Source: JAMQPK01 sp963782595 (GTDB lineage: Bacteria > Acidobacteriota > Vicinamibacteria > Vicinamibacterales > JAMQPK01). Taken from it: a stretch of 64,000 nucleotides of DNA. Under the pieces are notes generated by a model, which ran no database searches, was not told the origin of the DNA, and saw only the letters and a list, made by a program, of their open reading frames with translations. The DNA lies in NCBI GenBank assembly GCA_963782595.1, contig CAWAKJ010000002.1, forward strand, positions 1,302,001 to 1,366,000. The letters are read 5' to 3'. Shown one piece after another: positions 18,400 to 29,024 of this stretch (position 1 is its first letter; the number at the start of each line of letters is the position of its first letter). Position numbers and translations under genes: made by a program.

Positions 18400-20633
18400 A
18401 TGGATCGCGAACTCCTGCTAGAACTCGGGACCGAGGAGCTTCCTGCCTCATGGCTGCCTGGCCTGACGCGCCAGATTGGCGCGGCGGTTGACGGCGCTCT
18501 GCGGGCGCATCGCCTGAGCGCTGACGCGCCGGTCGAAAGCTACAGCACGCCCCGCCGCCTGACGGCGCGCATCGCCAAGATTTCCGAACGGCAGACCGAC
18601 CTCGAAGAGCTCGTCACCGGTCCTCCCGTCGCCGCGGCCTTTGGACCGGACGGCCGCCCACGCCGGCGGCGGTCGGCTTTGCACGCAAGAACAACGTCGA
18701 GGTCACGTCAACTCGAGCGCGTGGAGACGCCCAAGGGCACCTATCTCGGTTTTCGCAAGCACCAGCGCGGCAAGGCCGCTGTGGATGTGCTTCCCGATGT
18801 GCTCGCCACCACACTTCGTTCGTTCAGCTTCCCGAAGGCCATGCACTGGGACGCCTATCTCGAAGACGGCAAGGGCGAGCTGCTGTTCGGGCGGCCGATT
18901 CGCTGGATTCTCTACCTCTACGGCGGTCGCGTCGTGCCGTTCACGATTCGCCGGACCGAGCTCTCCGAGTCGTCAGCGGTGCAGGAAGTGGTGTCGGCGG
19001 CCGTCACCTACGGCCACCGCTTTCTGACGACCAGCGGCCGAGCCGGTCGGGCCGTGAAAGTGCGCACCTTCGACGACTACCTGGCGCGCCTCGGCAGAGC
19101 ACTTCGTCATTCTCGACCGGCAGGAACGTCAGGATCGCATCGCGCGCGGCGCTCGAAGCGAAGGCGCGCAGTCTCGGTGGCCGCGTCGGCAGCGCGGCGA
19201 CGCATGCACTCGACGCTGCTCGACGAGGTGCCGGATCTCATCGAGTATCCGACGGTGATGGCCGGAACGTTCGCGAAAGAGTTCCTGTCGCTTCCGGAAG
19301 AAGTGCTGACGACGACGATGATTCACCATCAGCACAATTTTCCGGTCGTGGACGATGCGGGCCACCTGAAGCCGGCGTTTCTCGTCGTCACGAACACCGA
19401 TGCCGCCAACGAGAAAGTTGTTGCGCGCAACTACGAGCGCGTGCTGACGGCGCGGCTTCGCGACGCACGCTTCTTCTGGGACGCCGATCGCGACGTCCGT
19501 CTCGACGAACGCATCGAGCGTCTCAAGACGATCCGTTTTCACAAGAAGCTGGGCAGCTACTTCGAGAAGTCGCAGCGTGTGGAGCAGCTGGCCCGATGGA
19601 TTGCCACTGAGCCGCTGGCGTCGCCGCAGGCGGCCGATGCCGCTGCGATGGCCGGCCGGCTGGCCAAGGCCGACCTTGCGACGGAGATGGTGGCCGAGCT
19701 GACCGAGCTTCAAGGCGTGATGGGCGGCATCTACGCGCGCGAAGAAGGACAGCCCGAGCGCGTCTGGAAGGCGATCTACTACCATTACCTGCCCGACTCG
19801 ATTTCGGCCGATGCGCCCCCGACACGTCAGCAGCTCGGCGACGCGGCGGTCACGTGGGCGGCGGTGTCGCTCGCCGACAAGCTCGACACAGTCGTCGGTA
19901 TGTTCTACGCCGGCGAAAAGCCAACCGGCTCGCGCGATCCGTTCGGATTGCGGCGGCAGGCACACGGTATCTTCAAGGTCCTCGTCGATCTGCCCGAGCT
20001 CGACGGGCTTGTCCGCACGGCCGCTGCTGATACCGCTGCTCAAGAAGGCCGCTGAACCGTTCGCGGCGTTCGACAAGTGGCCGGATGGCAGCAGCTACAG
20101 CGGCATGATTGCGTTCCTGATCGAGCGATACCAGTACGTTCTGGAACAACGCGGCTACGACATCCGCAACGTGAGGGCGGTGACCCGATTGGAAGAGAGC
20201 CCTGTGGATGCGAAGCGCAAGCTCGAGGTGCTGCCGGAATTCACCGCCTCGCCTGATTTCCAGAAGCTGGCAGTCGCCTTCAAACGTGTCAAGAACATCG
20301 CCCGGGAAGTTGGCGATGATTTTCACCTTCTGGAGGTGTCAGAGCCCGACCTGCGAAAATGGCTGAAGGAACCGGCAGAAGTTGCGCTGCTTGCAAGAGC
20401 TCGACGAACGCGGCCCTGCAATTGACAGCGTGCTGAAATCGGGGGAAAATTTGCGCCGCGCATTTGTCGAGGCAGCCCAGTTCGGTCCTGCAGTCGATCG
20501 ATTTTTCACCGAAATCTTTGTGATGGTAGATGACGCCGCCTTGCGAAAGGCACGCCTGCGCCTCATGAAGCGCCTCGAACAGCAAATCCTACGAATCGCA
20601 GACATTTCCGAAATCGTTTCGGAGACGGAGTAA
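18400..20633 (+). CDS. glyS: Glycyl-tRNA synthetase beta subunit (several frameshifts in this sequence)
   Basis: Binds tRNA-Gly and completes the alpha2beta2 enzyme. Recognisable segments run in order: LLLELGTEELPASWLP, FARKNNVEV (other frame), ERVETPKGTYLGF, LPEEVLTTTMIHHQHNFPVV, KADLATEMVAELTELQG, GMFYAGEKPTGSRDPFGLRR, and a C-terminal DALR-like region ending ISEIVSETE. Reading through needs about seven corrections: one deletion near 18660 and +1 insertions near 18707, three between 19098 and 19210, 20005 and 20396. The corrected length is 743 codons. Confidence 0.9.
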
Positions 20634-20641
20634 ACAGTCGA

Positions 20642-23420
20642 ATGGCGAAGAAAGCGGCAGCGAAGAAGACGGCGGAAACCGACAAAGTCGCCAAGCTGGC
20701 GAAACCCGGCAAATACATCTATTTCTTCGGCGACGGCAAGGCCGACGGCGATCGCACCATGAAGGACCTGCTCGGCGGCAAGGGCTCCGGCCTCGCCGAG
20801 ATGACCAACGCCAAGCTGCCCGTGCCGGCAGGCTTCACCATCTCGACTCCCGTCTGCACGCATCTACTACAAGGAAGGCGGCAAGATTCCGGCGTCGATC
20901 GAGAAAGAGATGATCGACAACCTGCGGAAGCTCGAGAAGTCGGCCGGCCGCAAGCTGGGCGACACGAAAAAGCCGCTGCTCGTGTCGGTGCGTTCGGGTG
21001 CGAAATTTTCGATGCCCGGCATGATGGACACGATCCTGAATCTCGGCCTCAACGACGAGACGGTCGAATCGCTGAAGCAGGAGACGGGCAACGGCCGGTT
21101 TGCGGCCGACAGCTACCGCCGCTTCATCCAGATGTTCGGCAACGTCGTGCTGGAAATTGCGCAAGGACGTGTTCGAACACGAGCTCGATGCCGTGAAGAA
21201 AGAGCGCGGCGCGAAAGCCGACACCGATCTCGACGAGGCCGCGCTGCAGCGACGTCATCAAGCGCTACAAGCAGGTCGTGCAGAAGAAGACCGGCAAGTC
21301 GTTTCCGCAGGATCCGATCGAGCAGCTCAAGGGATCGCGCAACGCCGTGTTCCGCTCGTGGCAGAATCCGCGCGCGAAGGAATACCGGCGCATCTACGAC
21401 ATCCCCGATTACATCGGCACCGCCGTCAACGTGCAGCAGATGGTGTTCGGCAACACGGGCGATCGGTCGGCGACAGGCGTCGGTTTTACGCGAAGCCCGG
21501 CGACCGGCGCGAAGGAGTTCTACGGCGAGTTCCTGATCAACGCGCAGGGCGAGGACGTGGTGTCCGGCGTGCGCACGCCGCAGCAGATCAACGAGCTCGA
21601 GAAGGTGCTGCCGAAGGCCTACAAGCAGCTCCGCGAGATCACCACGCGCCTCGAGAAGCACTACAAGGACGTCCAGGACTTCGAGTTCACGATCCAGGAC
21701 GAGAAGCTGTTACATGCTGCAGACCCGCAGCGGCAAGCGCACCGGCTACGCGGCGGTCGTCATCGCCACTGACCTCGCCGACGAGAAGATCGTGTCGCCG
21801 AAGGAGGCGCTGCTGCTCGTCGATCCCGAAGCGCTCTCGCAGCTGCTCTCGCCGGGCTTCGATCCGAGCTGAGTGGGCGAAGGTACCGGTGCTCGCCAAG
21901 GGGCTGCCGGCGTCGCCGGGTGCGGCTTCGGGCCAGGTCGTCTTCACGCGCGGACGATGCGGTGGAGTGGACGCGCCAGGGCAAGCAGGTGATTCTCGTC
22001 CGCAAGGAAACGGTGCCCGACGACATTCACGGCATGCACGTCGCGCAGGGCATCCTCACGGCGACGGGCGGCATGACGTCGCACGCGGCTGTCGTCGGCC
22101 GTCAGATGGGCAAGCCGTCTATCGTCGGCGCCGGATCGCTGACAGATTTCCGAGAAGGACAAGCAGTTCACCGTTGACGGCAAGGTGGTGAAGGAAGGCG
22201 AGTGCGTGTCGTTCGACGGCCTGAAGGGCGAGATCAAGCTCGGCAAGATGGCGTCGAAGCCGAGCGAGATTCTGCAGGTCGTCAACGGCCAGCTGGAGGC
22301 GAAGAAGTCGGACATCTACCAGCGCTTCAGCAAGATTCTGGAATGGGCCGACAAGGTGCGCCGTCTGGGCATCCGCGCGAATGCCGATCTGCCGGATCAG
22401 GCCGAGCTGGCGTACGCGTTCGGCGCCCGCGGTATCGGCCTGTGCCGGACCGAGCACATGTTCTTCGGCGAAGATCGCCTGCCGATCGTGCAGCGGATGA
22501 TCCTGGCCGACAACGTGGCCGATCGCAAGAAGGCCGTCCTGGAGCTGCTGCCGCTGCAGCGCGCCGACTTCTACGGTGTGTTCAAGGCCATGAACGGCTC
22601 GCCGGTGACCATCCGGACGATCGATCCTCCGCTTCACGAGTTCCTGCCGAAGCGTGAAGACTTGATGGTCGAGATTGCCAAGCTCGAAGTGACCAATGGC
22701 GACAAGCGCGAGCTCGAGAGCAAGAAGAAGCTGCTCGCGCGCGTCGAGCAGCTACACGAGTTCAACCCGATGCTCGGACATCGCGGCGTACGCCTGGGCA
22801 TCACCTATCCGGAAATCACCGAGATGCAGACGCGCGCCATCATCGAGGCGGCCATTCAGCTGAAGAAGGAAGGGCTGAAGATCGTGCCGGAGATCATGAT
22901 TCCGCTCGTCGGGCATGTGAAGGAGCTGCGCGATCAGAAGGCGGTCGTCGATCGCGTCGCGGCCGAGACGATGAAGGAGAAAGGCGTGAAGATCGAGTAT
23001 CTCGTCGGCACGATGATCGAAGTGCCGCGCGGGGCCGTGACGGCCGACGAGATCGCCGGCGAGGCGGAGTTCTTCTCGTTCGGCACGAACGACCTGACGC
23101 AGACGACCTTCGGCTTCTCCCGCGACGACATCGGCAAGTTCCTCGGCGCGTACCAGGACAAGAAAATTCTCGAGAAGGATCCGTTCAGCACCATCGACAC
23201 GGTCGGCGTGGGGTCGCTTGTGCGCACCGCCGTCGAAAAGGGACGCGCGACTCGCCCTGGCCTCAAGCTCGGTATCTGCGGCGAGCACGGCGGCGACCCG
23301 TCGTCGATTCACTTCTTCGAGAAGGTCGGGCTCAACTACGTTTCCATGTCGCCGTATCGCGTCCCGGTAGCGCGGCTGGCGGCGGCGCAGGCCGCCTTGT
23401 CGGTGAAGGTGGGCGATTAA
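20642..23420 (+). CDS. ppdK: Pyruvate, phosphate dikinase (several frameshifts in this sequence)
   Basis: Interconverts PEP + AMP + PPi with pyruvate + ATP + Pi. Order: ATP-grasp domain (GKGSGLAEMTNAKLPVPAGF, MVFGNTGDRSATGVGFTRSP), phospho-His domain (GGMTSHAAVVGRQMGKP), and C-terminal PEP/pyruvate barrel (GLCRTEHMFF, GFSRDDIGKFL, GICGEHGGDP). Seven +1 insertions, near 20862, 21163, 21248, 21710, 21870, 21950 and 22144, split it into fragments. Removing them gives 924 codons, a normal length. Such uniform damage in an otherwise perfect gene suggests sequence error. Confidence 0.92.
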
Positions 23421-23424
23421 GAGT

Positions 23425-23488
23425 GCCGGGTCTGAAGAGCAAGACCCGGCCTACAGACGTAGGGCGGGTCCTGTTCTTTGGACCCGCC
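23425..23488. repeat. BIME-like double REP palindrome between ppdK and mutL
   Basis: Same architecture and stems as the copy inside ybeY: gccgggtct/agacccggc then CTAC-agac-GTAG then ggcgggtcc/ggacccgcc, with a longer second loop. It lies just after the ppdK stop and could act as a 3' stabiliser or terminator. Confidence 0.85.
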
Positions 23489-23511
23489 GTGCCTTAGGCT
23501 CAGGTCACCCC

Positions 23512-25273
23512 ATGGGCCGAATCAACCTCCTCCCCTCCGATCTCGCCAACCAGATCGCTGCCGGCGAAGTGGTCGAGCGACCGGCTTCTGTCGTCAAAGA
23601 GCTCATCGAAAACGCAATCGATGCAGGTGCGCGCCGCATCCAGGTGTACGTCGAACTGGGCGGAAAACGGCTGGTGCGCGTCGATGACGACGGCGAGGGG
23701 ATGGGGCCGGAAGACGCGCGGCTGTCCATCGAGCGGCACGCGACGAGCAAGATCCGGCGGGCTGACGACCTTGCGGCCATCAGCACGCTGGGGTTCCGCG
23801 GCGAGGCGCTGCCGAGCATCGCTTCCGTGTCGCATTTCGTGATGAAGACGCGTCTGCGAGGCGAGATCGCCGGCACGGAAATACGCGTCAACGGCGGAGC
23901 GATCGCCTCAGTTCAGGAAATCGGCACCCCGGAAGGCACGTCGATCGAAGTCGGCGATCTGTTCTACAACCTGCCCGCACGACGGAAGTTCCTGAAGACC
24001 GACACCGGCGAGGCGACGCAGGTTTCACGCGTGGTCACGCAGTTCGCGCTCGGCTATCCGGAAATCGGCTTCTCGCTGACCAGCGGGCCGCGGACGGTGC
24101 TGCAACTGGCCGGCTGTGGCCAGGTTCGAGGATCGCCTCTATCAGGTATTCGGCGACACGGCCCGATCTCGTGCCGGTTGGCAAGAGCCTGACCGGGTTC
24201 AGCGATCAAAGGATTCGTCGCGGCGCTGGCCGAGCAGGGTCCCACGCGGGGCGTCCAGAACGTGTTCGTCAATCGCCGCATCGTAAAGGACGGACGATCG
24301 CGCACGCGATTATCGAGGCGTACAGCAACGCGTCGATCAAGGAACGAAGCCCGGAAGTTCATCTGTTCCTCGAGATCCCTCCGGATCGGATCGACGTGAA
24401 CGTGCACCCGACGAAGGCGGAAGTGCGGTTCCGCGATCAGTCCTTCGTGCACGAAGCCGTCAAGCACGCGATCGCCGACGCAATTGGCAAGGGAATGGTG
24501 CCGCGAGCTGCAACTGGTGCCAGGCACGCTATGACGAGCCCGCTGCCAGCCGCCCAGTCGATTCCGGGTGTGTTGAGCGGCGGCATTTTTCCGAGCCGGT
24601 GGATGCCGCAGGGCAACCGGAGCCGTAGGAACAGGAACCCTGGAACCAGGAACCTTAGAACCCAGAACCTCAGAACCTGGAACCTCAGAACCGTTCAAAC
24701 CCATGATACCGCTCGGGCAGTTCCGCGACACATTCATCATCGCGATCGACGCCGACGGCATTGCCATCATCGATCAGCACGTCGCGCACGAGCGCGTATT
24801 GTTCGAGCGTGTGATGGAGCGCCTGAGCGCGGGCCGTCTCGAGAGTCAGCGGCTGCTGGAGCCTCTTCTGGTCGAGCTATCGCCCGAGAGCCGCCAGGCG
24901 CTCCTGAACCATGCCGACGATCTCGACCGGTTGGGATTCGGCGTCGATGACTTCGGGGGCGAAACGCTCCGGTTGACGGGTGTCCCGGCGATTCTGAGGC
25001 GCGAAGACTGCAGTCGTTGCCCTCCGGGCGCTGGCCGAGGATCTGGAAGGCTTGGATCGTGGCAGGGAGGTCGGCGACGCCCTCCGCCGGATTGCAGCCA
25101 CGACGGCGTGTCACGCAGCGGTGAAGGCAAACTATCCGCTGACGCATGAGAAGATGCTCCATATTCTCGAAGAGCTCCGGCGCACCGCGTACTCCACGGT
25201 CTGCCCGCACGGACGGCCCGTGATGCTGCGGCTCACACGCCGCGAGATCGAGAAGAACTTCCAGCGGATATGA
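23512..25273 (+). CDS. mutL: DNA mismatch repair protein MutL (frameshifts; repeat in linker)
   Basis: N-terminal GHKL ATPase: GRINLLPSDLANQIAAGEVV, ELIENAIDAGA, RHATSKI and LGFRGEALPSI are all intact. The middle part carries FVNRRIV and DVNVHPTKAEVRFRD. The C-terminal dimerisation domain begins at IPLGQFRDTFIIA and contains DQHVAHERVLFE. There are indels near 24119, 24165, 24204, 24291, 24620-24700 and 25010; net correction gives 586 codons. The linker at 24626-24699 consists of the AACCCAGAACC repeat family found in intergenic DNA elsewhere. I see no DQHA(x)2E(x)4E endonuclease site (DQHVAHERVLFE has only part of it), so activity is uncertain. Confidence 0.92.
24626..24699. repeat. 7-8-bp GTTCTRG-family repeat inside the mutL linker
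   Basis: Units such as gaacccagaacct and cagaacctggaacct run for about 75 bp. They are the reverse complement of the arrays at 38307-38398, 38791-38828 and 39311-39355. A frame change falls in or near this block. Confidence 0.8.
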
Positions 25274-25455
25274 GCCCCAGGGTCGCTGCGATGGTGTTTT
25301 ATCTCGGCAGATTTCTGCAGGCGTTCGCCATGTGGATTTTGCTGGTAGACATCTTCATGGCCGGCCCGATGGGTCCTCAGCCTAATCCGTTCTACGCCGG
25401 TGTGGCGATGTTCATCGTCGGCTGGCTGATGGTGCGACAGGCTTCGCCCAAATAG
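25270..25455 (+). CDS. Small membrane protein of unknown function
   Basis: 61 aa with two hydrophobic segments (about residues 6-30 and 42-56), separated by a short GPMGPQPNPF loop. The ATG overlaps the mutL stop by 4 nt (ATGA), indicating translational coupling. I do not recognise the family. The coupling to mutL supports it being expressed. Confidence 0.6.
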   Translation: MSPRVAAMVFYLGRFLQAFAMWILLVDIFMAGPMGPQPNPFYAGVAMFIVGWLMVRQASPK

Positions 25456-25463
25456 GACGGGGC

Positions 25464-25488
25464 TTGGGGACTGGGGATTAGGGATTAG
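25464..25488. repeat. GGGATTA-type short repeat
   Basis: Units ggggactggggattagggattag form the complement of the AATCCC arrays at 15328-15390 and 31570-31611. Confidence 0.65.
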
Positions 25489-25523
25489 CGACCGCAAGCG
25501 GTTCGTCCGCGCCGCTCTATCTA

Positions 25524-25529
25524 TATAAT
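25524..25529 (+). promoter_or_regulatory. -10 box for the kinase gene
   Basis: TATAAT within tatataat, ending 10 nt before the TTG start at 25540. No Shine-Dalgarno is present. Confidence 0.6.
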
Positions 25530-25539
25530 CCACGACAGC

Positions 25540-28263
25540 TTGGCGCTCATTCCCGGCACGCGGCTTGGTCCGTACGAAATCATCTCCGCCATTGGTGTTG
25601 GTGGGATGGGTGAAGTGTTTCGCGCGAGAGACACCAAGCTGAATCGCGACGTCGCTATCAAAGTTCTGCCTGACTCGTTCGCGAACGATGCGGAACGGTT
25701 GGCACGGTTCACGCGCGAAGCGCAGACCCTCGCGTTGCTGAATCATCCCAACATCGCGCAGATTCATGGTCTCGAAGAGTCGAGCGGCGTGAATGCGCTG
25801 GTTATGGAACTCGTCGACGGCGTGGACTTGTCGGAGCGGATTGCGCGCGGACCGATTCCGATCGACGAGGCGCTGACGGTCGCCAGGCAGATCGCGGAGG
25901 CGCTCGAAGCGGCGCATGAGCGGGGCGTCATCCATCGCGATCTCAAACCCGCCAATATCAAACTGCGCCCCGACGGCACCGTGAAGGTACTCGACTTCGG
26001 GCTGGCCAAGGCGATGGACGGTACCCCAGCGGCGTCGAACCTGACGCACTCGCCGACCTTGAGCATGATGGCGACCCAGGCGGGCGTCATCCTGGGGACC
26101 GCGGCCTACATGTCACCCGAGCAGGCGAAGGGCCTTCCAGCCGATCAGCGGAGCGACGTCTTTTCGTTCGGCGGCGTGATGTACGAGATGTTGACGGGCC
26201 GCCAGCCATTCCAGGGCGACACCGCCCCCGACGTGCTCGCCTCGGTCCTCGTACGCGAGCCCGACTTCGACTTGCTACCGCCCAATCTGAACACGCGGAT
26301 GCCCGAGCTTCTCCGGCGATGCCTGGAAAAGAATCCGAAGAAGCGGTGGCAGGCTGCCGGCGATTTGCGTGTCGAGATTGAAGCGATTGCGGCGGCTCCT
26401 CGTGCGGCGCCCGTCATGGCGCAAATGGTGGCACCGACACAGCCGCTGTGGAAGCGCGCGCTCCCGGTGGTTGGAACGGCGATCGTCGTTGGCGCACTCG
26501 CCAGCCTTGCTACGCTGTACTTCAAACCATCGACGACGCTGCCACCTGCCATCACGCGATTTCCGTTCGTGCTCGGAGAGGGCCAGCAGCTGACGAATGC
26601 CAACCGCCAGGTGGTGGCCATTTCTCCGGACGGCACGCTGATGGCCTACTCGACCAACTCTCGCGTGTACCTCCATTCACTGTCGGAGCTCGAGGCACGG
26701 CCCATCCGGGGCACGGAAGACCCTCAAAACCAATTCGTATCGAACCCCACCTTCTCGCCGGATGGTCGATCCATCGCCTTCTGGTCGGGAGCCGATCGGA
26801 CAATCAAACAGATAGCCGTCACCGGAGGCACGGCGGTGACCATCTGTCCGGCGACGAGTCCTTACGGTATGAGCTGGAACACGAGCGGGATCGTATTCGC
26901 GCAGATAGAGGGGATCATGCGGGTCTCCCAGGATGGCGGTCAGCCGGAACGGCTCATCGAGGCGACGAGTGAAGGTGTGATGGCCAGCCCGCAGATATTG
27001 CCCGACGGACAGACGCTCCTGTTCACGCTCGGCGGAACCCTCACCAGCCGCGATCGATGGGACCAGGCGCGCATTGTGGCGCAGTCTCTCCGCTCGGGCG
27101 AACGCAAGACCTTGCTTGAGGGTGGCAGCCACGCCCGCTATGTTCCGACCGGTCACCTGGTGTTCGTGCGCGGCGGAGTGCTGTTCGCGGTGCCCTTTGA
27201 TCTCAAGCGGCTGCAGGTCACCGGAGGGCGGGTTCCGGTAGTGGAAGGCATATGGCGAACGCAAATCGCCAACAGTGGTGCAGCGTTGTTCAGCGTGTCC
27301 GATTCCGGATCGCTGGTCTACGTTCCCGGGCCGGCGACGGCGGCGTTGGGTCAATCGGACCTCGCGTTGATTGACCGGAAGGGTGTAGCGACGGCGCTGA
27401 AGGTTCCGCCAGGTGTCTACGAATATCCGCGCGTCTCCCCGGACGGCACACGTCTCGTCTTTGGAACCAGCGACGGGAAGTCGGCCGTCATCTCCACGTA
27501 CGAGTTGTCTGGTGTAAGCGCGGTGCGACAGCTCACGTTCGAAGGGAACAACCGCTTTCCTGTCTGGTCCAGCGACGGCAGCCGCGTCGCGTTTCAATCC
27601 GATCGGCGGGGCGATCCGGCTGTGTTCTGGCAGTCGGCTGACGGTGGCATCGCAGAGCCCCTTACGACACCAGAGCGGGGCACGTCGCATACACCGGAGT
27701 CGTGGTCTCCAGATGGCAAGGTCCTGCTGTTCAGCGCGACGAAGGGGACCATTTCGTCACTCTGGACGTTTTCGCTCGAGGATCGGAAGGCGGCGCTGTT
27801 TGGCGGCGTCACGGCTTCTACGGTTCCGGCCAACGCGATGTTCTCACCTGATGGCCGCTGGGTTGCCTACCAGGTTGGACAGCCAGGGGTGACCGAAGGT
27901 TCCACCTACGTCCAGCCCTTTCCGCCAGATGGGAGGAAGCATCTGATCGCGCAAGAAGGTGGACGGCCGCTGTGGTCCCGGGACGGCAAGGAATTGTTCT
28001 ACGTACCGGCGCCAGGTCGCTTCGTGGTCGTCAACGTTAAAACAGCCCCGATCTTCACGTTCACCGCTCCGGTCGACGTGCCGCGGGGATTCGGGCCGTC
28101 CATTCCGAGCGAACCGCGCGCGTTCGACAGTTTGCCCGACGGCCGGATTGTGGCTCCCATCTCCGCAGTCCTGGCCCAAAGCGGGTCGTCGCCGCAGGTT
28201 CAGCAGATTTACGTCGTGCTGAATTGGTTCCAGGAGCTGATGTCGAAGGTGCCAACGAAGTAG
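25540..28263 (+). CDS. Transmembrane Ser/Thr protein kinase with TolB/WD40-like propeller
   Basis: 907 aa. Kinase domain about 8-275: glycine loop IGVGGMGEVF, Lys in VAIKVLP, catalytic loop VIHRDLKPANIKL, DFG in VLDFGLAK, and the activation segment with GTAAYMSPEQAKG. One transmembrane helix follows (about 307-328). The extracytoplasmic part (about 345-900) is a TolB/PD40-type beta-propeller with repeated SPDG motifs such as ISPDGTLMAYS and FSPDGRSIAFW. This architecture is greatly expanded in Acidobacteriota; the sensed ligand is unknown. TTG is chosen as start because of the adjacent -10 box and the intact glycine loop. Confidence 0.93.
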   Translation: MALIPGTRLGPYEIISAIGVGGMGEVFRARDTKLNRDVAIKVLPDSFANDAERLARFTREAQTLALLNHPNIAQIHGLEESSGVNALVMELVDGVDLSERIARGPIPIDEALTVARQIAEALEAAHERGVIHRDLKPANIKLRPDGTVKVLDFGLAKAMDGTPAASNLTHSPTLSMMATQAGVILGTAAYMSPEQAKGLPADQRSDVFSFGGVMYEMLTGRQPFQGDTAPDVLASVLVREPDFDLLPPNLNTRMPELLRRCLEKNPKKRWQAAGDLRVEIEAIAAAPRAAPVMAQMVAPTQPLWKRALPVVGTAIVVGALASLATLYFKPSTTLPPAITRFPFVLGEGQQLTNANRQVVAISPDGTLMAYSTNSRVYLHSLSELEARPIRGTEDPQNQFVSNPTFSPDGRSIAFWSGADRTIKQIAVTGGTAVTICPATSPYGMSWNTSGIVFAQIEGIMRVSQDGGQPERLIEATSEGVMASPQILPDGQTLLFTLGGTLTSRDRWDQARIVAQSLRSGERKTLLEGGSHARYVPTGHLVFVRGGVLFAVPFDLKRLQVTGGRVPVVEGIWRTQIANSGAALFSVSDSGSLVYVPGPATAALGQSDLALIDRKGVATALKVPPGVYEYPRVSPDGTRLVFGTSDGKSAVISTYELSGVSAVRQLTFEGNNRFPVWSSDGSRVAFQSDRRGDPAVFWQSADGGIAEPLTTPERGTSHTPESWSPDGKVLLFSATKGTISSLWTFSLEDRKAALFGGVTASTVPANAMFSPDGRWVAYQVGQPGVTEGSTYVQPFPPDGRKHLIAQEGGRPLWSRDGKELFYVPAPGRFVVVNVKTAPIFTFTAPVDVPRGFGPSIPSEPRAFDSLPDGRIVAPISAVLAQSGSSPQVQQIYVVLNWFQELMSKVPTK

Positions 28264-28271
28264 CTCAATAC

Positions 28272-29024
28272 CTAAAGCGGCGATCTGTACCACGAGTCGC
28301 TGATCAGTTCCTTGAACTGTCCGGTGGCTTCAGCGGCGTGCAGTGAGAGTGCATTGCCTTCGGCGCCGGCCCAGTCGAGCGCCAACCAATACGTCGTGCC
28401 GCGCTTCAGCAGGAACATCACGTCGAACGCCTCGGCATGAATCTCACCACCGTCATCGACGCGCCATAGGTCTGCGCCAGGTCCGTTGAATTTCGCAGGG
28501 TAGTCGATATAGAGGCGCCGGTCGCCATCGACGACGACGAGGCTCGCCAGGGCGTCGGACAGACGCCGCGAGAATTCGATGATGGCGACCTGGGTTCCGG
28601 ATGTCGATTCGCCAATCGGCCAGCAGGCGACGACCGGGCGCGATTTCGCCGCCTGGAAGAGCGGATACCAGGCCTTCGAGCAGCGAGCATCTTGCGACGG
28701 ACGTTTCAGCGGGACGAGCGTCGCCTCCCTGAGGAACGCCTCGTCCGTAAGAAGACACGAAGCGCCCGGACTCGCCTGTCCGCCGACGATGCGGAAGACG
28801 GCGCCCGCGGTGTTGGCGAAGTTGTGAGGCGTCTGCCTGCCGGTGCTGTCCTTGCCCTCGGGCTGCCGGCGTTCGAATGCAACGGCCAGCCGCTGCCCGC
28901 CACTGCAGAGAGCCGCCCGCAGGACATTCGGGTCAGCGATGTCGCCGGTCGCCAGCAGTCTCGAGCCGTCCTGATTGGGAAAGGCAAACGCGATGGCCAG
29001 CACCATCGCCGCTGCAGCCGTCAT
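28272..29024 (-). CDS. Secreted protein of unknown function
   Basis: 250 aa from the ATG at 29024. It begins with a hydrophobic segment (MTAAAAMVLAIAFAFP) that looks like a signal peptide or anchor. The rest has no motif I recognise; four Cys (CSGG, ASCLL, DARC, VACW) could form disulfides. The start overlaps the stop of the NHL protein upstream (TGATG), so the two are translationally coupled and probably work together. A longer frame to 29123 is open, but it runs inside the NHL gene. Confidence 0.7.
   Translation of the reverse strand: MTAAAAMVLAIAFAFPNQDGSRLLATGDIADPNVLRAALCSGGQRLAVAFERRQPEGKDSTGRQTPHNFANTAGAVFRIVGGQASPGASCLLTDEAFLREATLVPLKRPSQDARCSKAWYPLFQAAKSRPVVACWPIGESTSGTQVAIIEFSRRLSDALASLVVVDGDRRLYIDYPAKFNGPGADLWRVDDGGEIHAEAFDVMFLLKRGTTYWLALDWAGAEGNALSLHAAEATGQFKELISDSWYRSPL

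Noticed and set aside
20642..23420. Programmed +1 frameshifting in ppdK
   Set aside because: Seven shifts in one gene, with no shared slippery motif, and the same damage in unrelated neighbours, fit sequence error better.
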